A stretch of 64,000 bases of DNA from Actinomadura oligospora ATCC 43269 (GCF_000518265.1 NZ_JADG01000009.1:248001-312000); one strand, 5' to 3'. Shown: positions 27,463-36,665, numbered from the stretch's first letter. Notes: generated from the sequence alone by a model not told the origin. Made by a program: numbers and translations.

Positions 27463-28614
27463 GTGCGCCGTACGCTGTACAACGAGGACCACGAGGCGTT
27501 CCGCGAGACCATCCGGGCCTTCATCGACGCCGAGGTCGCGCCGCGCTACGAGGACTGGGAGAACGCCGGGCACCCGCCGCGCGACTTCTACAACCAGCTC
27601 GGCGAGCTGGGCGTGTTCGGCATCCAGGTCCCCGAGGAGTTCGGCGGCGCGGGCGAGACCAGCTTCAAGTACCAGGCGGTCATCGCCGAGGAGTGCGCAC
27701 GCGCCGGGGTGGGCTTCGGCGGCTACAGCGTCCACGTCAACCTCTGCCTGCCGTACCTGATGAAGTACGCGAACGAGGAGCAGAGGAAGCGCTGGCTGCC
27801 CGCGTTCGTCGCCGGCGACGCGATGTTCGCGATCGCGATGACCGAGCCCGGCACCGGCTCGGACCTCGCGGGCATCGCCACCACGGCGAAGCGGGACGGC
27901 GACCACTACGTCCTGAACGGCGCCAAGACCTTCATCACCGGCGGCGTCCTGGCCGACCGGATGCTGGTCGTCGCGCGCACCTCTCCCGCCAGCGCGGAGA
28001 ACCGCCGCTCGGGCCTGTCCATCCTGGTCGTGGACACCAAGAGCGAGGGCTACTCGGTCGGCCGCAAGCTGGAGAAGATCGGGCTGCGCTCGTCCGACAC
28101 CGCCGAGCTGTCCTTCGTGGACGTCCGCGTCCCGGTGGAGGACCTGCTCGGCGAGGAGGGCCGGGGTTTTGAGTACCTGACCCACAACCTGGCCGAGGAG
28201 CGCCTCGGGATCGCGCTCACCTCCTACGCCTCGGCCGCCGCCGCCGTGGACTTCGCCAAGGACTACGTCCAGCAGCGCCAGGTGTTCGGCAAGACCGTGT
28301 CGTCCTTCCAGAACACCAAGTTCGTGCTGGCCGAGTGCCAGACCGACGTGGAGGCTGCCCGCTCGCTGGTCGACCGCTGCATCGAGGCCCTGGACGCCGG
28401 GGAGCTCACGCCCGCCGACGCGGCCGTCGCCAAGCTGTTCTGCACCGAGGCGCAGGCCCGCGTGGTGGACAAGTGCCTGCAGCTGCACGGCGGCTACGGC
28501 TACATCCTGGAGTACCCGATCGCCCGCCTGTACGCGGACGCGCGCGTCGCGCGCATCTACGGCGGCACCAGCGAGGTCCTCAAGACCATCATCGCCAAGG
28601 ACATGAAGGTCTGA
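27463..28614 (+). CDS. Acyl-CoA dehydrogenase
   Basis: 383 residues, FAD-dependent. The N-terminal helical domain is followed by the FAD-contact motifs FAIAMTEPGTGSDLAGI and TFITGGVLADRMLVVART, and the C-terminal domain has the ERLGIALTSYASAAAAVDFA helix, QVFGKTVSSFQNTKF, and LQLHGGYGYILEYPIARLYADARVARIYGG split by the flavin contact. The Glu of IYGGTSEV is the usual catalytic base position. It oxidises acyl-CoA at C2-C3; chain-length preference is not clear. The GTG start has GAGAGG upstream. A terminator follows at 28636-28671. Confidence 0.93.
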   Translation: MRRTLYNEDHEAFRETIRAFIDAEVAPRYEDWENAGHPPRDFYNQLGELGVFGIQVPEEFGGAGETSFKYQAVIAEECARAGVGFGGYSVHVNLCLPYLMKYANEEQRKRWLPAFVAGDAMFAIAMTEPGTGSDLAGIATTAKRDGDHYVLNGAKTFITGGVLADRMLVVARTSPASAENRRSGLSILVVDTKSEGYSVGRKLEKIGLRSSDTAELSFVDVRVPVEDLLGEEGRGFEYLTHNLAEERLGIALTSYASAAAAVDFAKDYVQQRQVFGKTVSSFQNTKFVLAECQTDVEAARSLVDRCIEALDAGELTPADAAVAKLFCTEAQARVVDKCLQLHGGYGYILEYPIARLYADARVARIYGGTSEVLKTIIAKDMKV

Positions 28615-28635
28615 CCCGCGGGGACGGCGGAAAAC

Positions 28636-28671
28636 GAACCGGGCGCGTCCGGCAAGGGACGCGCCCGGTTC
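28636..28671 (+). terminator. Terminator after the acyl-CoA dehydrogenase gene
   Basis: A perfect 15-bp stem (GAACCGGGCGCGTCC 28636-28650 with 28657-28671) with a 6-base loop, 21 bases past the stop. Confidence 0.8.
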
Positions 28672-28762
28672 CTGAAGGCAGGTGGTGAGGAGAGCGAGAG
28701 GACTAGGGCATAAGAAGTGAGAAGGAAGCCCCCTCATGGCCTCACCGCGATCACGCTAACAC

Positions 28763-31060
28763 TCAGGCGGGGATGAGGTCACGCAGGTTTTCCGGCGTGA
28801 TCACCCGCGTCCCCTCCGGCAGGCCGTCGGGACGTTCGAGGCCCAGGTAGGTGACGTCCCCGGCGGGCGCCCGGTCCCCTGCGGGCGCGGACGAGGCGCC
28901 CCAGCGGACGACCTCGACGCCGCGGGCCGCCATCAGGTCCACCAGGTGCCCGACCGTGAGGTACTCGCGGTCCACGAAGGCCCGCAGCAGGGCCGAGACG
29001 GTCACGTGGTTGCTCTCGGTCTGGTTGTAGTTCGGGCTGCCCGCCAGGTAGAGGTGCAGCCAGCGGGCCGTCCAGGCGCCGTCCTCGCTCCGCTCGAAGA
29101 CCAGCGGCAGCGCCACCCGGCCGGGGCCGCGCAGGTCGGACTTCATGCGGACGGTGCGCGGCTCGTACGGACGGCCCTCCTGCTCGGGGTCGCGGGTCAT
29201 GTACCCGAAGAACGACTCCTCGACCTGGTCGAACCCCTCACCCCCGTAGATGTGCACCTGCGGCAGCACGTAGGTACGCGTGAACCATCCGAGCCGGATG
29301 TCGATGAACTCGCTCGCGCCCTCCGGGGCGTTGGTGACGTCGCCGGAGTGCACGCCCGCGCCGTCCTTGAGGTTGGTGAACGAGATCCAGGTCGGGGAGT
29401 CGAAGCCGCGGGACAGCATGAGCGCGGAGAGGTCGTAGTCGGTCATCACCCCGCGCTGCCGCCAGTAGACGAAGAAGCGCAGCACCTCGCCCTCGACGCG
29501 CGAGCGCGAGCCGCGCGGCAGGACGCCGAGGCCCGCGGCGGCGGCCCGGCCGCTGAGCGGGAGCGCCACGTCGAGCATGTCCGGGTCGACGAGCAGGCGG
29601 CCCCCGGCGGGCAGGCGGCGCGCGATCTCCGCGTCGAGGAGGGCGATGAGGCGCTCGCGGACCGGCTCGGGGATCGGCGTCCGGGTCTCGGGGGTCGTCC
29701 AGGCGCGGCCTCGGCGGTTCACGAACACGCGGTGGCGCCGGGTCTTCCCGGCCTTCTTCCGCTTTCGCTTCGCCTTCCCGTCGCTCGGAACGTCCGGGGC
29801 GTCCGGGGCGTCCGGGGTCGCGGGCTTGGCGCGGTTGGCCAGGTGCTCGCGGACGCCCAGCAGCACGCGCCCGGACACGTCCTTCGTGGTGCGCTCGGCG
29901 GCGGCCAGGACGGCTTCCTGCTCGAACGGGACCAGGGGCAGGCGCAGCAGCCGGTCCAGGCCGCGGAACAAGCGTCCGGGCATGGTCGCGAGCAGTTCGA
30001 CCGCGCCGCTGACGTCGCCCGCCCCGAACAGCGCCTCGATGCGCGCGTCCGGGGTCGGCGCGGGCTTGTCGCCGCGCGCGACGGCGAACACGTCGGCGGC
30101 GTGCGGCCAGCGCGGGTACTCGTGCGGGTGCAGCCGCTCGCCGAGGCGCTTCCAGCGCTCGGCGTGGACGCCGGTGTCGGCGAGCTTGGCCGGGTTCTGC
30201 GCGACGACCCGGTCGAGTCCGCCGAGCAGGACGCGGCGGATCCGGCGCGGGAACGGCGGGAAGCGGGTCGGCTCCTGGAGGGTGACGTCGCCGTCCCCGA
30301 GCGCGCAGGCGAGGCGCAGCACGTCGGTGACGGTGTCGAGGAGCGGCTCGCCGCCCGCGTCCACGCGCGCGCGGTTCACCAGGGCGCGGATCTCCCGCAC
30401 CGGGATCTCCCCGGGCTGCGGGCCGTCCACGCAGTGCCCGGCGAGGAGGGCGAGGTCACGGGCGTCGTCCTCGTTCAGCGGGGTGACGCTCCCGGCGAGC
30501 GCGAGGTACAGGCCGGTGACCTCGGTCTTCAGGTCGCCGCCGAGGTGCAGGACGGTCACCCGGTCACGCGCGGACGCGATCAGCTCGTCGTGCCGGGCCA
30601 GCATCTGCTCGTAGGTGTGCTGGTAGCTCCCGTAGGTGGCGAGGGTGAGCAGGTCGAGGGTGCCCTCGCTGAGCCTGATCGCGGCCTTCTCCTGGTCGGC
30701 GGGCTCGGAGAACGTCGCACGGACGCAGTCCATCCAGAACTCGAAGGTGTCCGGGACGTTGCGCGGGAAGTCGATGAAGTAGGCGTTGTGCCGGACGTGG
30801 TCGCCGACCATCTCCCGGACGGTCGCGAGCGTCCGCACGGCGAGGGTCACGACGGCCTGGTCGTCCAGGCGGGAGAGCGCGGCGAGCAGGTCGCCGGACA
30901 GCTTGTACCCGGTGTCCATCAGCGCGGCGTCGAACCGGCGCGCCATGACCGCCCCTGCTTCCGCCGCTCCTGCTTCCGCCGCCCCGTTTCCGGCGGGGCC
31001 GTCCGGCAGCGGGACGCGCCGGGTGTGGCGGACGACGAGGGCCTCCAGGTCGGTCTTCAT
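28763..31060 (-). CDS. Large protein with C-terminal TerD-like domain (SCO0854-like)
   Basis: 765 residues. The N-terminal 420 residues are helical and Leu/Ala/Arg-rich with no recognised motif. A basic linker (KAKRKRKKAGKTRRHR, about 425-445) precedes a segment starting VFVNRRGRAWTTPETRTPIP. Residues 524-655 read like a TerD domain: TDYDLSALML, TWISFTNLKDGAGVHSGDVT, EFIDIRLG and QVHIYGGEGFDQVEESFFGY; TerD domains bind Ca2+ with Asp-rich loops. The overall layout recalls the MXAN_6230/SCO0854 family, but I see no RING-type Cys/His cluster here. TerD proteins act in envelope, metal and phage stress complexes; the role here is inferred. It is monocistronic. Confidence 0.7.
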   Translation of the reverse strand: MKTDLEALVVRHTRRVPLPDGPAGNGAAEAGAAEAGAVMARRFDAALMDTGYKLSGDLLAALSRLDDQAVVTLAVRTLATVREMVGDHVRHNAYFIDFPRNVPDTFEFWMDCVRATFSEPADQEKAAIRLSEGTLDLLTLATYGSYQHTYEQMLARHDELIASARDRVTVLHLGGDLKTEVTGLYLALAGSVTPLNEDDARDLALLAGHCVDGPQPGEIPVREIRALVNRARVDAGGEPLLDTVTDVLRLACALGDGDVTLQEPTRFPPFPRRIRRVLLGGLDRVVAQNPAKLADTGVHAERWKRLGERLHPHEYPRWPHAADVFAVARGDKPAPTPDARIEALFGAGDVSGAVELLATMPGRLFRGLDRLLRLPLVPFEQEAVLAAAERTTKDVSGRVLLGVREHLANRAKPATPDAPDAPDVPSDGKAKRKRKKAGKTRRHRVFVNRRGRAWTTPETRTPIPEPVRERLIALLDAEIARRLPAGGRLLVDPDMLDVALPLSGRAAAAGLGVLPRGSRSRVEGEVLRFFVYWRQRGVMTDYDLSALMLSRGFDSPTWISFTNLKDGAGVHSGDVTNAPEGASEFIDIRLGWFTRTYVLPQVHIYGGEGFDQVEESFFGYMTRDPEQEGRPYEPRTVRMKSDLRGPGRVALPLVFERSEDGAWTARWLHLYLAGSPNYNQTESNHVTVSALLRAFVDREYLTVGHLVDLMAARGVEVVRWGASSAPAGDRAPAGDVTYLGLERPDGLPEGTRVITPENLRDLIPA

Positions 31061-31087
31061 CGGGCCATCGTGGCAAACCGGGATCGT

Positions 31088-31819
31088 CTAGGCCATTCGG
31101 TTTTCGAGCCGGTCGTCCAGCGCGCGGCGCAGGACCGCCGGGGCCTCGGCGAGGGACGGTCCGTACCAGGTGAGGTGGCGTCCGCCGACGAGCGCGCACG
31201 GGACGCCGGGGAACGCCTCCGGGCCGTCCTCGGCGGTGAACGCGTACGGCTCGTCCGGCAGGACGACCAGGTCCGGGCGCGCCGCGTTCAGCTCCTCGAC
31301 CGGGATCTTGGGGTACCGGTCGGGGTGGTCGGCGTGGATGTTCTCCACGCCGAGGCGGCGCAGGACGTCGCCGGTGAAGGTGTCACGGCCGACGACCATC
31401 CACGGGCGCCGCCAGATCGGGATGACGGCGCGGATCCGCGGCGACGCCGGTTCGACGGAGGCCCAGGCGGCCTCCGCCTCGTCCAGCCAGGCCGGGACGG
31501 GCAGCCCGCAGCCCTCGGCGAGCATGGCGCGGAGCTGGGTGAACGCGTCGTCCACGGTGCGGATGTCGGTCACCCAGACGCGCAGCCCGGCCGCGCGGAG
31601 CAGCTCCAGGTCGGGCGCGCGGTTCTCCTCGGCGTTGGCGAGCACCACGTCCGGCTCCAGGGCGCGGACGGCCTCCAGGTCGGGGTTCTTGGTGCCGCGC
31701 ACCCGCGTGACCTCGAGGTCCGCCGGGTGGCTGCACCAGTCGGTCGCCCCGACCAGGACGCCCGGCGCCGTCGCCGCGACCGACTCGGTCAGCGACGGCA
31801 CCAGCGACACGACCCTCAT
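31088..31819 (-). CDS. Cytosolic BtuF-like helical-backbone metal receptor
   Basis: 243 residues matching the periplasmic-binding fold used for B12 and iron chelates (MRVVSLVPSLTESVAA start, GATDWCSHP, EPDVVLANAEENRA, DTFTGDVLRRLGVEN). Notably it has no signal peptide or lipobox, so it should stay in the cytosol. It lies 13 bases after icmF with ribosome site GAGGGG and is certainly co-transcribed with it. Because IcmF needs adenosylcobalamin, a cobalamin-handling or sensing role is plausible; this is inference. No ABC permease is adjacent. Confidence 0.8.
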   Translation of the reverse strand: MRVVSLVPSLTESVAATAPGVLVGATDWCSHPADLEVTRVRGTKNPDLEAVRALEPDVVLANAEENRAPDLELLRAAGLRVWVTDIRTVDDAFTQLRAMLAEGCGLPVPAWLDEAEAAWASVEPASPRIRAVIPIWRRPWMVVGRDTFTGDVLRRLGVENIHADHPDRYPKIPVEELNAARPDLVVLPDEPYAFTAEDGPEAFPGVPCALVGGRHLTWYGPSLAEAPAVLRRALDDRLENRMA

Positions 31820-31832
31820 CGCGCCCCTCGCC

Positions 31833-34800
31833 TCAGACGTTGCGGCGGTACTGGCCGCCGACCTCGAAGAACGCGTCGGTGATCTGCTGGAGGCTGCACA
31901 CGCGCGCCGCGTCCATCAGGACCGCGAAGACGTTCTCGCCGGACCGGGCGGCGTCCTTCAGCGCGGTCAGCGCCGCCTCCGAGTCGCCCCGGTGGTCGCC
32001 CTGGAAGCCGCGGACGCGGTCGAGCTGCGAGCGCTTCTCGTCCTCGGTCGCGCGGGCCAGCTCGAGGGACTTGCCGCCCTCCTGCTCCCCGTAGGGGTTG
32101 CGGAAGGTGTTGACGCCGACGATCGGCAGCGACCCGTCGTGCTTGCGCTGCTCGTACAGCATCGACTCGTCCTGGATGCGGCCGCGCTGGTAGCCGGTCT
32201 CCATCGCGCCGAGGACGCCGCCGCGCTCGCTGATCCGGTCGAACTCGGCGAGGACGGCCTCCTCCACCAGGTCGGTCAGCTCGTCGATGACGAACGACCC
32301 CTGGAGGGGGTTCTCGTTCATCGCCAGGCCCCACTCCTTGTTGATGATCAGCTGGATCGCCAGGGCCCGGCGGACCGACTCGGCGGTCGGGGTGGTGACG
32401 GCCTCGTCGTAGGCGTTGGTGTGCAGGCTGTTGCAGTTGTCGTAGATCGCGATGAGCGCCTGCAGGGTCGTCCGGATGTCGTTGAAGTTCATCTCCTGCG
32501 CGTGCAGGGACCGCCCGGACGTCTGGACGTGGTACTTCAGCTTCTGGCTGCGCTCGTTGGCCCCGTAGCGCTCGCGCATCGCGACGGCCCAGATGCGGCG
32601 GGCGACGCGTCCGATGACGTTGTACTCGGGGTCCATGCCGTTGGAGAAGAAGAACGACAGGTTCGGCGCGAAGTCGTCGATGTCCATGCCGCGCGCGAGG
32701 TAGGACTCGACGTAGGTGAACCCGTTCGCGAGCGTGAACGCCACCTGGCTGATGGGGTTCGCCCCGGCCTCGGCGATGTGGTAGCCGGAGATCGACACCG
32801 AGTAGAAGTTGCGGACGCCGTGGTCGATGAACCACTCCTGGATGTCGCCCATCATCCGCAGGCTGAACTCGGTGGAGAAGATGCAGGTGTTCTGGCCCTG
32901 GTCCTCCTTGAGGATGTCGGCCTGGACGGTCCCGCGGACGGTCGACAGGACCTGGGCGCGGATCGCGGCGGCCTCGTCCCGCGACGGCTCGCGGCCGTGC
33001 TCGGCGCGGAAGGCGTCCACGCCCTGGTCGATCGCGGTGTTCAGGAAGAACGCCAGGATCGTCGGGGCCGGGCCGTTGATCGTCATCGACACCGAGGTGG
33101 TCGGCGAGGACAGGTCGAAGCCGTCGTAGAGCGCCTTCATGTCGTCCAGCGTCGCGATGGACACGCCGGACGTGCCGACCTTGCCGTACACGTCGGGACG
33201 CTCGTCGGGGTCGCGTCCGTAGAGCGTGACCGAGTCGAACGCGGTGGACAGCCGGGTCGCGGGCTGGCCCTCGCTGAGCAGCTTGAACCGGCGGTTGGTG
33301 CGGAACGGGTCGCCCTCGCCCGCGAACATGCGGGCCGGGTCCTCGTTGTCGCGCTTGAACGGGAACACCCCGCCGGTGAAGGGGAACCGGCCGGGCAGGT
33401 TCTCGCGGCGCAGGAAGCGCAGCAGCTCGCCGTGGTCCTCGTAGCGGGGCAGCGCGACGCGCGGGATGCGGTTCCCCGACAGCGACTCGCGGGTCAGCCG
33501 CGTGTGGATCTCCTTGTCCCGGACGCGGACGACCTGCTCGTCGCCGGAGTACGCCTCGACCGTCGCGGGCCACTGCGCGACCAGCTCGGCGGCCTCGGGC
33601 GCGACGGCGCCGCGCGCCTCGGCCAGCTTCTCGTCGATCTCGGCGGTGCCCGTCAGCTCGTCCCGGACGAGTTCGAACCGCTGCGCGCGCCGGACGGCCG
33701 CGACCTGCTTCTCGGTCTCGGCGTGGTAGCCGCGGACGGTGTCGGAGATGTCCGACAGGTAGCGGACGCGGCTCGATGGGATGATCTGCGCGGCGCCGGT
33801 GGAGACCTTGGTGGTCACCGTGGGCAGCGCGCCCTCCTCCAGGTGCAGGCCGTGCTCGGCGAGCCGTCCGGAGAGGTGCTGGTAGAGGGCGGTGACGCCG
33901 TCGTCGTTGAAGGTGGCGGCGCTGGTGCCGAACACCGGCATGTCCTCGGGCCGGGACCCGAACGCCTCGCGGTTGCGGACGAGCTGCCGGGACACGTCGC
34001 GCAGGGCGTCGGCCGCGCCGCGCCGCTCGAACTTGTTGATCGCCACGACGTCCGCGAAGTCCAGCATGTCGATCTTCTCGAGCTGGGACGCGGCGCCGAA
34101 CTCGGGCGTCATCACGTACAGCGAGACGTCCACCAGCGGGACGACCGCGGCGTCGCCCTGCCCGATGCCGGGCGTCTCGAGGATGATCAGGTCGTACCCG
34201 GCGGCCTTCACCGCGGTGATCATGTCGGCGGCGTTCTCGGGCAGCTCGCGGGCGCCGCGGGTGGCCAGCGACCGGAAGAACACGCGGTCGCCGTCCAGGG
34301 AGTTCATCCGGATGCGGTCGCCGAGCAGGGCGCCGCCGCCGCGCCGCCGGGTCGGGTCGACGGCGATCACCGCGACGCGCAGCTTGTCCTGCTGGTCGGC
34401 GCGCAGGCGCCGGACGAGCTCGTCGGTGAGCGAGGACTTGCCGGATCCGCCGGTGCCGGTGATGCCGAGGACCGGGACGTGCCGGGAGGCCGCGGCCTCG
34501 CGGAGCGCGTCGAGGCCGTCGTAGCGTCCGGCCTGGAGGCAGGTGAGGGCGCGGGCGAGGGCGCGGCGGTCGCCGGACAGCACCTCCTCCACCCGGGACG
34601 GCTCCTCGGCGAGGTCGACGTCGGCGTCCCGGACCAGCTCGTTGATCATGCCGGGCAGGCCGAGGCGCTGGCCGTCCTCGGGGGAGAAGATCCGCACCCC
34701 GGCGTCGGCGAGCCGGTCGATCTCGCCGGGGACGATCACTCCCCCGCCGCCGCCGAAGACCCGGACGTTCTCGGCCCCGGCCTCCTTGAGGCTGCGCGCC

Positions 34801-35045
34801 AGGTACTCGAAGTACTCGACGTGGCCGCCCTGATAGGAGCTGATCGCCACGCCCTGGGCGTCCTCCTCCAGCACGGCGTCGACGACCTCGCGGACCGACC
34901 GGTCGTGCCCGAGGTGCACGACCTCGGCGCCCTGCGCCTGCAGGATGCGCCGCATGATGTTGATGGCCGCGTCGTGCCCGTCGAACAGGGCGGCCGCCGT
35001 GACGAACCGCACCGGGTGCACCGGCACGTGCAGCGATCCCGACAT
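31833..35045 (-). CDS. icmF: Fused isobutyryl-CoA mutase with G-protein chaperone
   Basis: 1070 residues. It interconverts isobutyryl-CoA and n-butyryl-CoA using adenosylcobalamin. The N-terminal B12 domain has the DGH of FDGHDAAINIM at 22-24 (His24 would ligate cobalt). A MeaI-like GTPase follows with P-loop GITGTGGSGKSS at 194-205 and downstream NKFERRGA (G4 motif). A linker leads to the (beta/alpha)8 substrate domain (GVSIATLDDMKALYDGFDLS and ISGYHIAEAGANPISQ). This order B12-GTPase-mutase is diagnostic for IcmF. The ATG at 35045 has AAGGAG 6 bases upstream; a start at 35066 would lack one. It is divergent from a MarR-type regulator and followed by a BtuF-like gene. Confidence 0.95.
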   Translation of the reverse strand: MSGSLHVPVHPVRFVTAAALFDGHDAAINIMRRILQAQGAEVVHLGHDRSVREVVDAVLEEDAQGVAISSYQGGHVEYFEYLARSLKEAGAENVRVFGGGGGVIVPGEIDRLADAGVRIFSPEDGQRLGLPGMINELVRDADVDLAEEPSRVEEVLSGDRRALARALTCLQAGRYDGLDALREAAASRHVPVLGITGTGGSGKSSLTDELVRRLRADQQDKLRVAVIAVDPTRRRGGGALLGDRIRMNSLDGDRVFFRSLATRGARELPENAADMITAVKAAGYDLIILETPGIGQGDAAVVPLVDVSLYVMTPEFGAASQLEKIDMLDFADVVAINKFERRGAADALRDVSRQLVRNREAFGSRPEDMPVFGTSAATFNDDGVTALYQHLSGRLAEHGLHLEEGALPTVTTKVSTGAAQIIPSSRVRYLSDISDTVRGYHAETEKQVAAVRRAQRFELVRDELTGTAEIDEKLAEARGAVAPEAAELVAQWPATVEAYSGDEQVVRVRDKEIHTRLTRESLSGNRIPRVALPRYEDHGELLRFLRRENLPGRFPFTGGVFPFKRDNEDPARMFAGEGDPFRTNRRFKLLSEGQPATRLSTAFDSVTLYGRDPDERPDVYGKVGTSGVSIATLDDMKALYDGFDLSSPTTSVSMTINGPAPTILAFFLNTAIDQGVDAFRAEHGREPSRDEAAAIRAQVLSTVRGTVQADILKEDQGQNTCIFSTEFSLRMMGDIQEWFIDHGVRNFYSVSISGYHIAEAGANPISQVAFTLANGFTYVESYLARGMDIDDFAPNLSFFFSNGMDPEYNVIGRVARRIWAVAMRERYGANERSQKLKYHVQTSGRSLHAQEMNFNDIRTTLQALIAIYDNCNSLHTNAYDEAVTTPTAESVRRALAIQLIINKEWGLAMNENPLQGSFVIDELTDLVEEAVLAEFDRISERGGVLGAMETGYQRGRIQDESMLYEQRKHDGSLPIVGVNTFRNPYGEQEGGKSLELARATEDEKRSQLDRVRGFQGDHRGDSEAALTALKDAARSGENVFAVLMDAARVCSLQQITDAFFEVGGQYRRNV

Positions 35046-35070
35046 CACAACTCCTTGGACATCCAATATT

Positions 35071-35089
35071 TAGAAGTTAAAGTAATAAC
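35071..35089. promoter_or_regulatory. AT-rich divergent control region of icmF and marR
   Basis: The 71-base gap between the two divergent starts is markedly AT-rich. It contains the inverted repeat GTTA (35076-35079) / TAAC (35086-35089) within TAGAAGTTAAAGTAATAAC. This is a plausible site for the adjacent MarR-type protein. Confidence 0.4.
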
Positions 35090-35116
35090 CGTGAGCACAT
35101 CAGTCAAGGGCGGCAG

Positions 35117-35758
35117 GTGCCGTACGGTATGCCCGTGACCGGCCAGAACCCCCACTCCCTCGACCCGATCGCCGAGGCGCACCGCCAGTGGAGCGCCCGG
35201 TGGCCCGGCCACGCCGACCAGATGGCGGCCGTGACCTCGGTGATGCGCGCCCAGCAGCTGCTGCTGAGCCGGATCGAAGCGGTGCTGAAGCCGTTCGGGC
35301 TGACCTTCGCCGCCTACGAGGCGCTGCGGCTGCTCGCCTTCACCCGCACCGGCACCCTCCCCATGGGCAAGATGGGCGAGCGGCTCATGGTCCACGCCGC
35401 GTCCGTCACCAACGTGATCGGACGGCTCGAGCGGCGCGGCCTGGTCGGCCGCGGCCCCTCCCCCGCCGACCGCCGGGTCGTGCTCGCGACGATCACCGCC
35501 GACGGGCGCGCGCTGGCCGAGGCCGCCACCGCCGCCCTGCACGAGGCCGACTTCGGGCTGCCGGGCCTCTCCCCGGCGCAGGCGTCGGCGATCACCGGGG
35601 CGCTCCGGGCCGTCCGCGCCTCGGCGGGCGACCTTCCGCCGGACGACGACCTGGTGGACGACGGCCCGGTGGACGAGTCCCTGGACGGTCGGCTTCCCGA
35701 GGTGCCGCTGAACGGCGTCCTGAGCCCTGAGAACGCGAGCCCCGAGAACGCGAGATGA
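35117..35758 (+). CDS. MarR-family transcriptional regulator
   Basis: 213 residues. The winged-helix domain spans about 40-140: LTFAAYEALRLLAFT, GERLMVHAASVTNVIGRLERRGLV (recognition helix) and the wing SPADRRVVLATITADGR with the conserved DRR. The acidic C-terminal 60 residues (DDDLVDDGPVDES) are outside the family norm. The GTG at 35117 is chosen for AAGGG 6 bases upstream; an ATG at 35129 is also possible. Its position back to back with icmF suggests it controls that operon, perhaps sensing an acyl-CoA or acid; that is inference. Its stop is built into the terminator hairpin. Confidence 0.88.
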   Translation: MPYGMPVTGQNPHSLDPIAEAHRQWSARWPGHADQMAAVTSVMRAQQLLLSRIEAVLKPFGLTFAAYEALRLLAFTRTGTLPMGKMGERLMVHAASVTNVIGRLERRGLVGRGPSPADRRVVLATITADGRALAEAATAALHEADFGLPGLSPAQASAITGALRAVRASAGDLPPDDDLVDDGPVDESLDGRLPEVPLNGVLSPENASPENAR

Positions 35759-35789
35759 CCGTCCCCCCGATCCGGGGAACGGTCATCTC
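35752..35789. terminator. Terminator overlapping the MarR gene stop
   Basis: Stem GAGATGACCGTCCCC (35752-35766) with 35774-35789, one bulged A, 7-base loop. It starts inside the last codons of the MarR gene and sits between convergent genes, so it may serve purC as well. Confidence 0.7.
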
Positions 35790-35800
35790 GGGCGGTGTGG

Positions 35801-36634
35801 TCAGCCGTTCCAGCGGTCGCCGGTGAGGCGCTCGTACACCTCGACGTAGCGGGCGCGGGTGGCGTCGACGACCTCGGCGGGGATCTCCGGGCCGGGCGGC
35901 GTGCGGTCCCAGTCCAGCGTGGACGACCAGTCGCGGACGAACTGCTTGTCCAGGGAGTCCTGGGTGCGGCCCGGCTGGTACGTGTCCGCAGGCCAGAACC
36001 GGGACGAGTCGGGCGTCAGGACCTCGTCGCCGAGGACGAGCGTCCCGTCGGCGGCGCGGCCGAACTCCAACTTGGTGTCGGCGATGATGATCCCCCGGTC
36101 GAGGGCTAGCGCCGCGCCGCGCCGGTACACCTCCAGGGTGGTCTCGCGGAGCTCGGCGGCGGTGTCCGCGCCGATCTCGGCGACCATCTCGTCGTAGGTG
36201 ATGAACTCGTCGTGGCCCTCGGTGGCCTTGGTCGTCGGGGTGAAGATCGGCTCGGGCAGCCGGTCCGACTCGACCAGGCCCTCCGGCAGTTTCACGCCGG
36301 AGACCGCGCCGTCCTTCTGGTACTGCTTCAGGCCGAGGCCGGTGAGGTAGCCGCGCGCGATCCACTCGACGGGCAGCATGGTCAGCCGCTGGACGCGCAG
36401 GGCCCGTCCGGCGAACTCGGCGGGCACGTCGGTGGCGGAGATCACGTGGTTCGGCACGACGTCCGCGAGCCGCTCGAACCACCACAGCGAGAGCTGGGTG
36501 AGGATCTTCCCCTTGTCGGGGACCTCGGTCGGCAGCACCACGTCGTACACGCTCACCCGGTCGGTGGCGACCAGGACCAGGTCGTCCCCGTCGGCGTAGA
36601 CGTCGCGGACCTTGCCCGAGTGGATCAGTTCCAT
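35801..36634 (-). CDS. purC: SAICAR synthase (purine synthesis)
   Basis: 277 residues. It joins CAIR and aspartate with ATP to form SAICAR. Signatures are the N-terminal HSGKVRDVYADGDDLVLVATDRVSVYD split around the ATP site, LPVEWIARGYLTG, GIIIADTKLEFG and DEVLTPDSSRFWP. It belongs to the longer (about 280-300 residue) PurC class common in actinobacteria. The length and all ATP-binding motifs are normal. No other pur gene is adjacent. Confidence 0.95.
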   Translation of the reverse strand: MELIHSGKVRDVYADGDDLVLVATDRVSVYDVVLPTEVPDKGKILTQLSLWWFERLADVVPNHVISATDVPAEFAGRALRVQRLTMLPVEWIARGYLTGLGLKQYQKDGAVSGVKLPEGLVESDRLPEPIFTPTTKATEGHDEFITYDEMVAEIGADTAAELRETTLEVYRRGAALALDRGIIIADTKLEFGRAADGTLVLGDEVLTPDSSRFWPADTYQPGRTQDSLDKQFVRDWSSTLDWDRTPPGPEIPAEVVDATRARYVEVYERLTGDRWNG

Positions 36635-36665
36635 GCGGATCGTTGCCTCAGCTCTCGTTTCCCCA

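Noticed and set aside
31170..35138. A 1322-codon plus-strand open frame opposite icmF
   Set aside because: It is a mirror of the icmF codons (GC3 bias leaves the opposite frame open). Its product has no domain and is Arg/Val/Asp-rich, while the minus strand gives a full IcmF.
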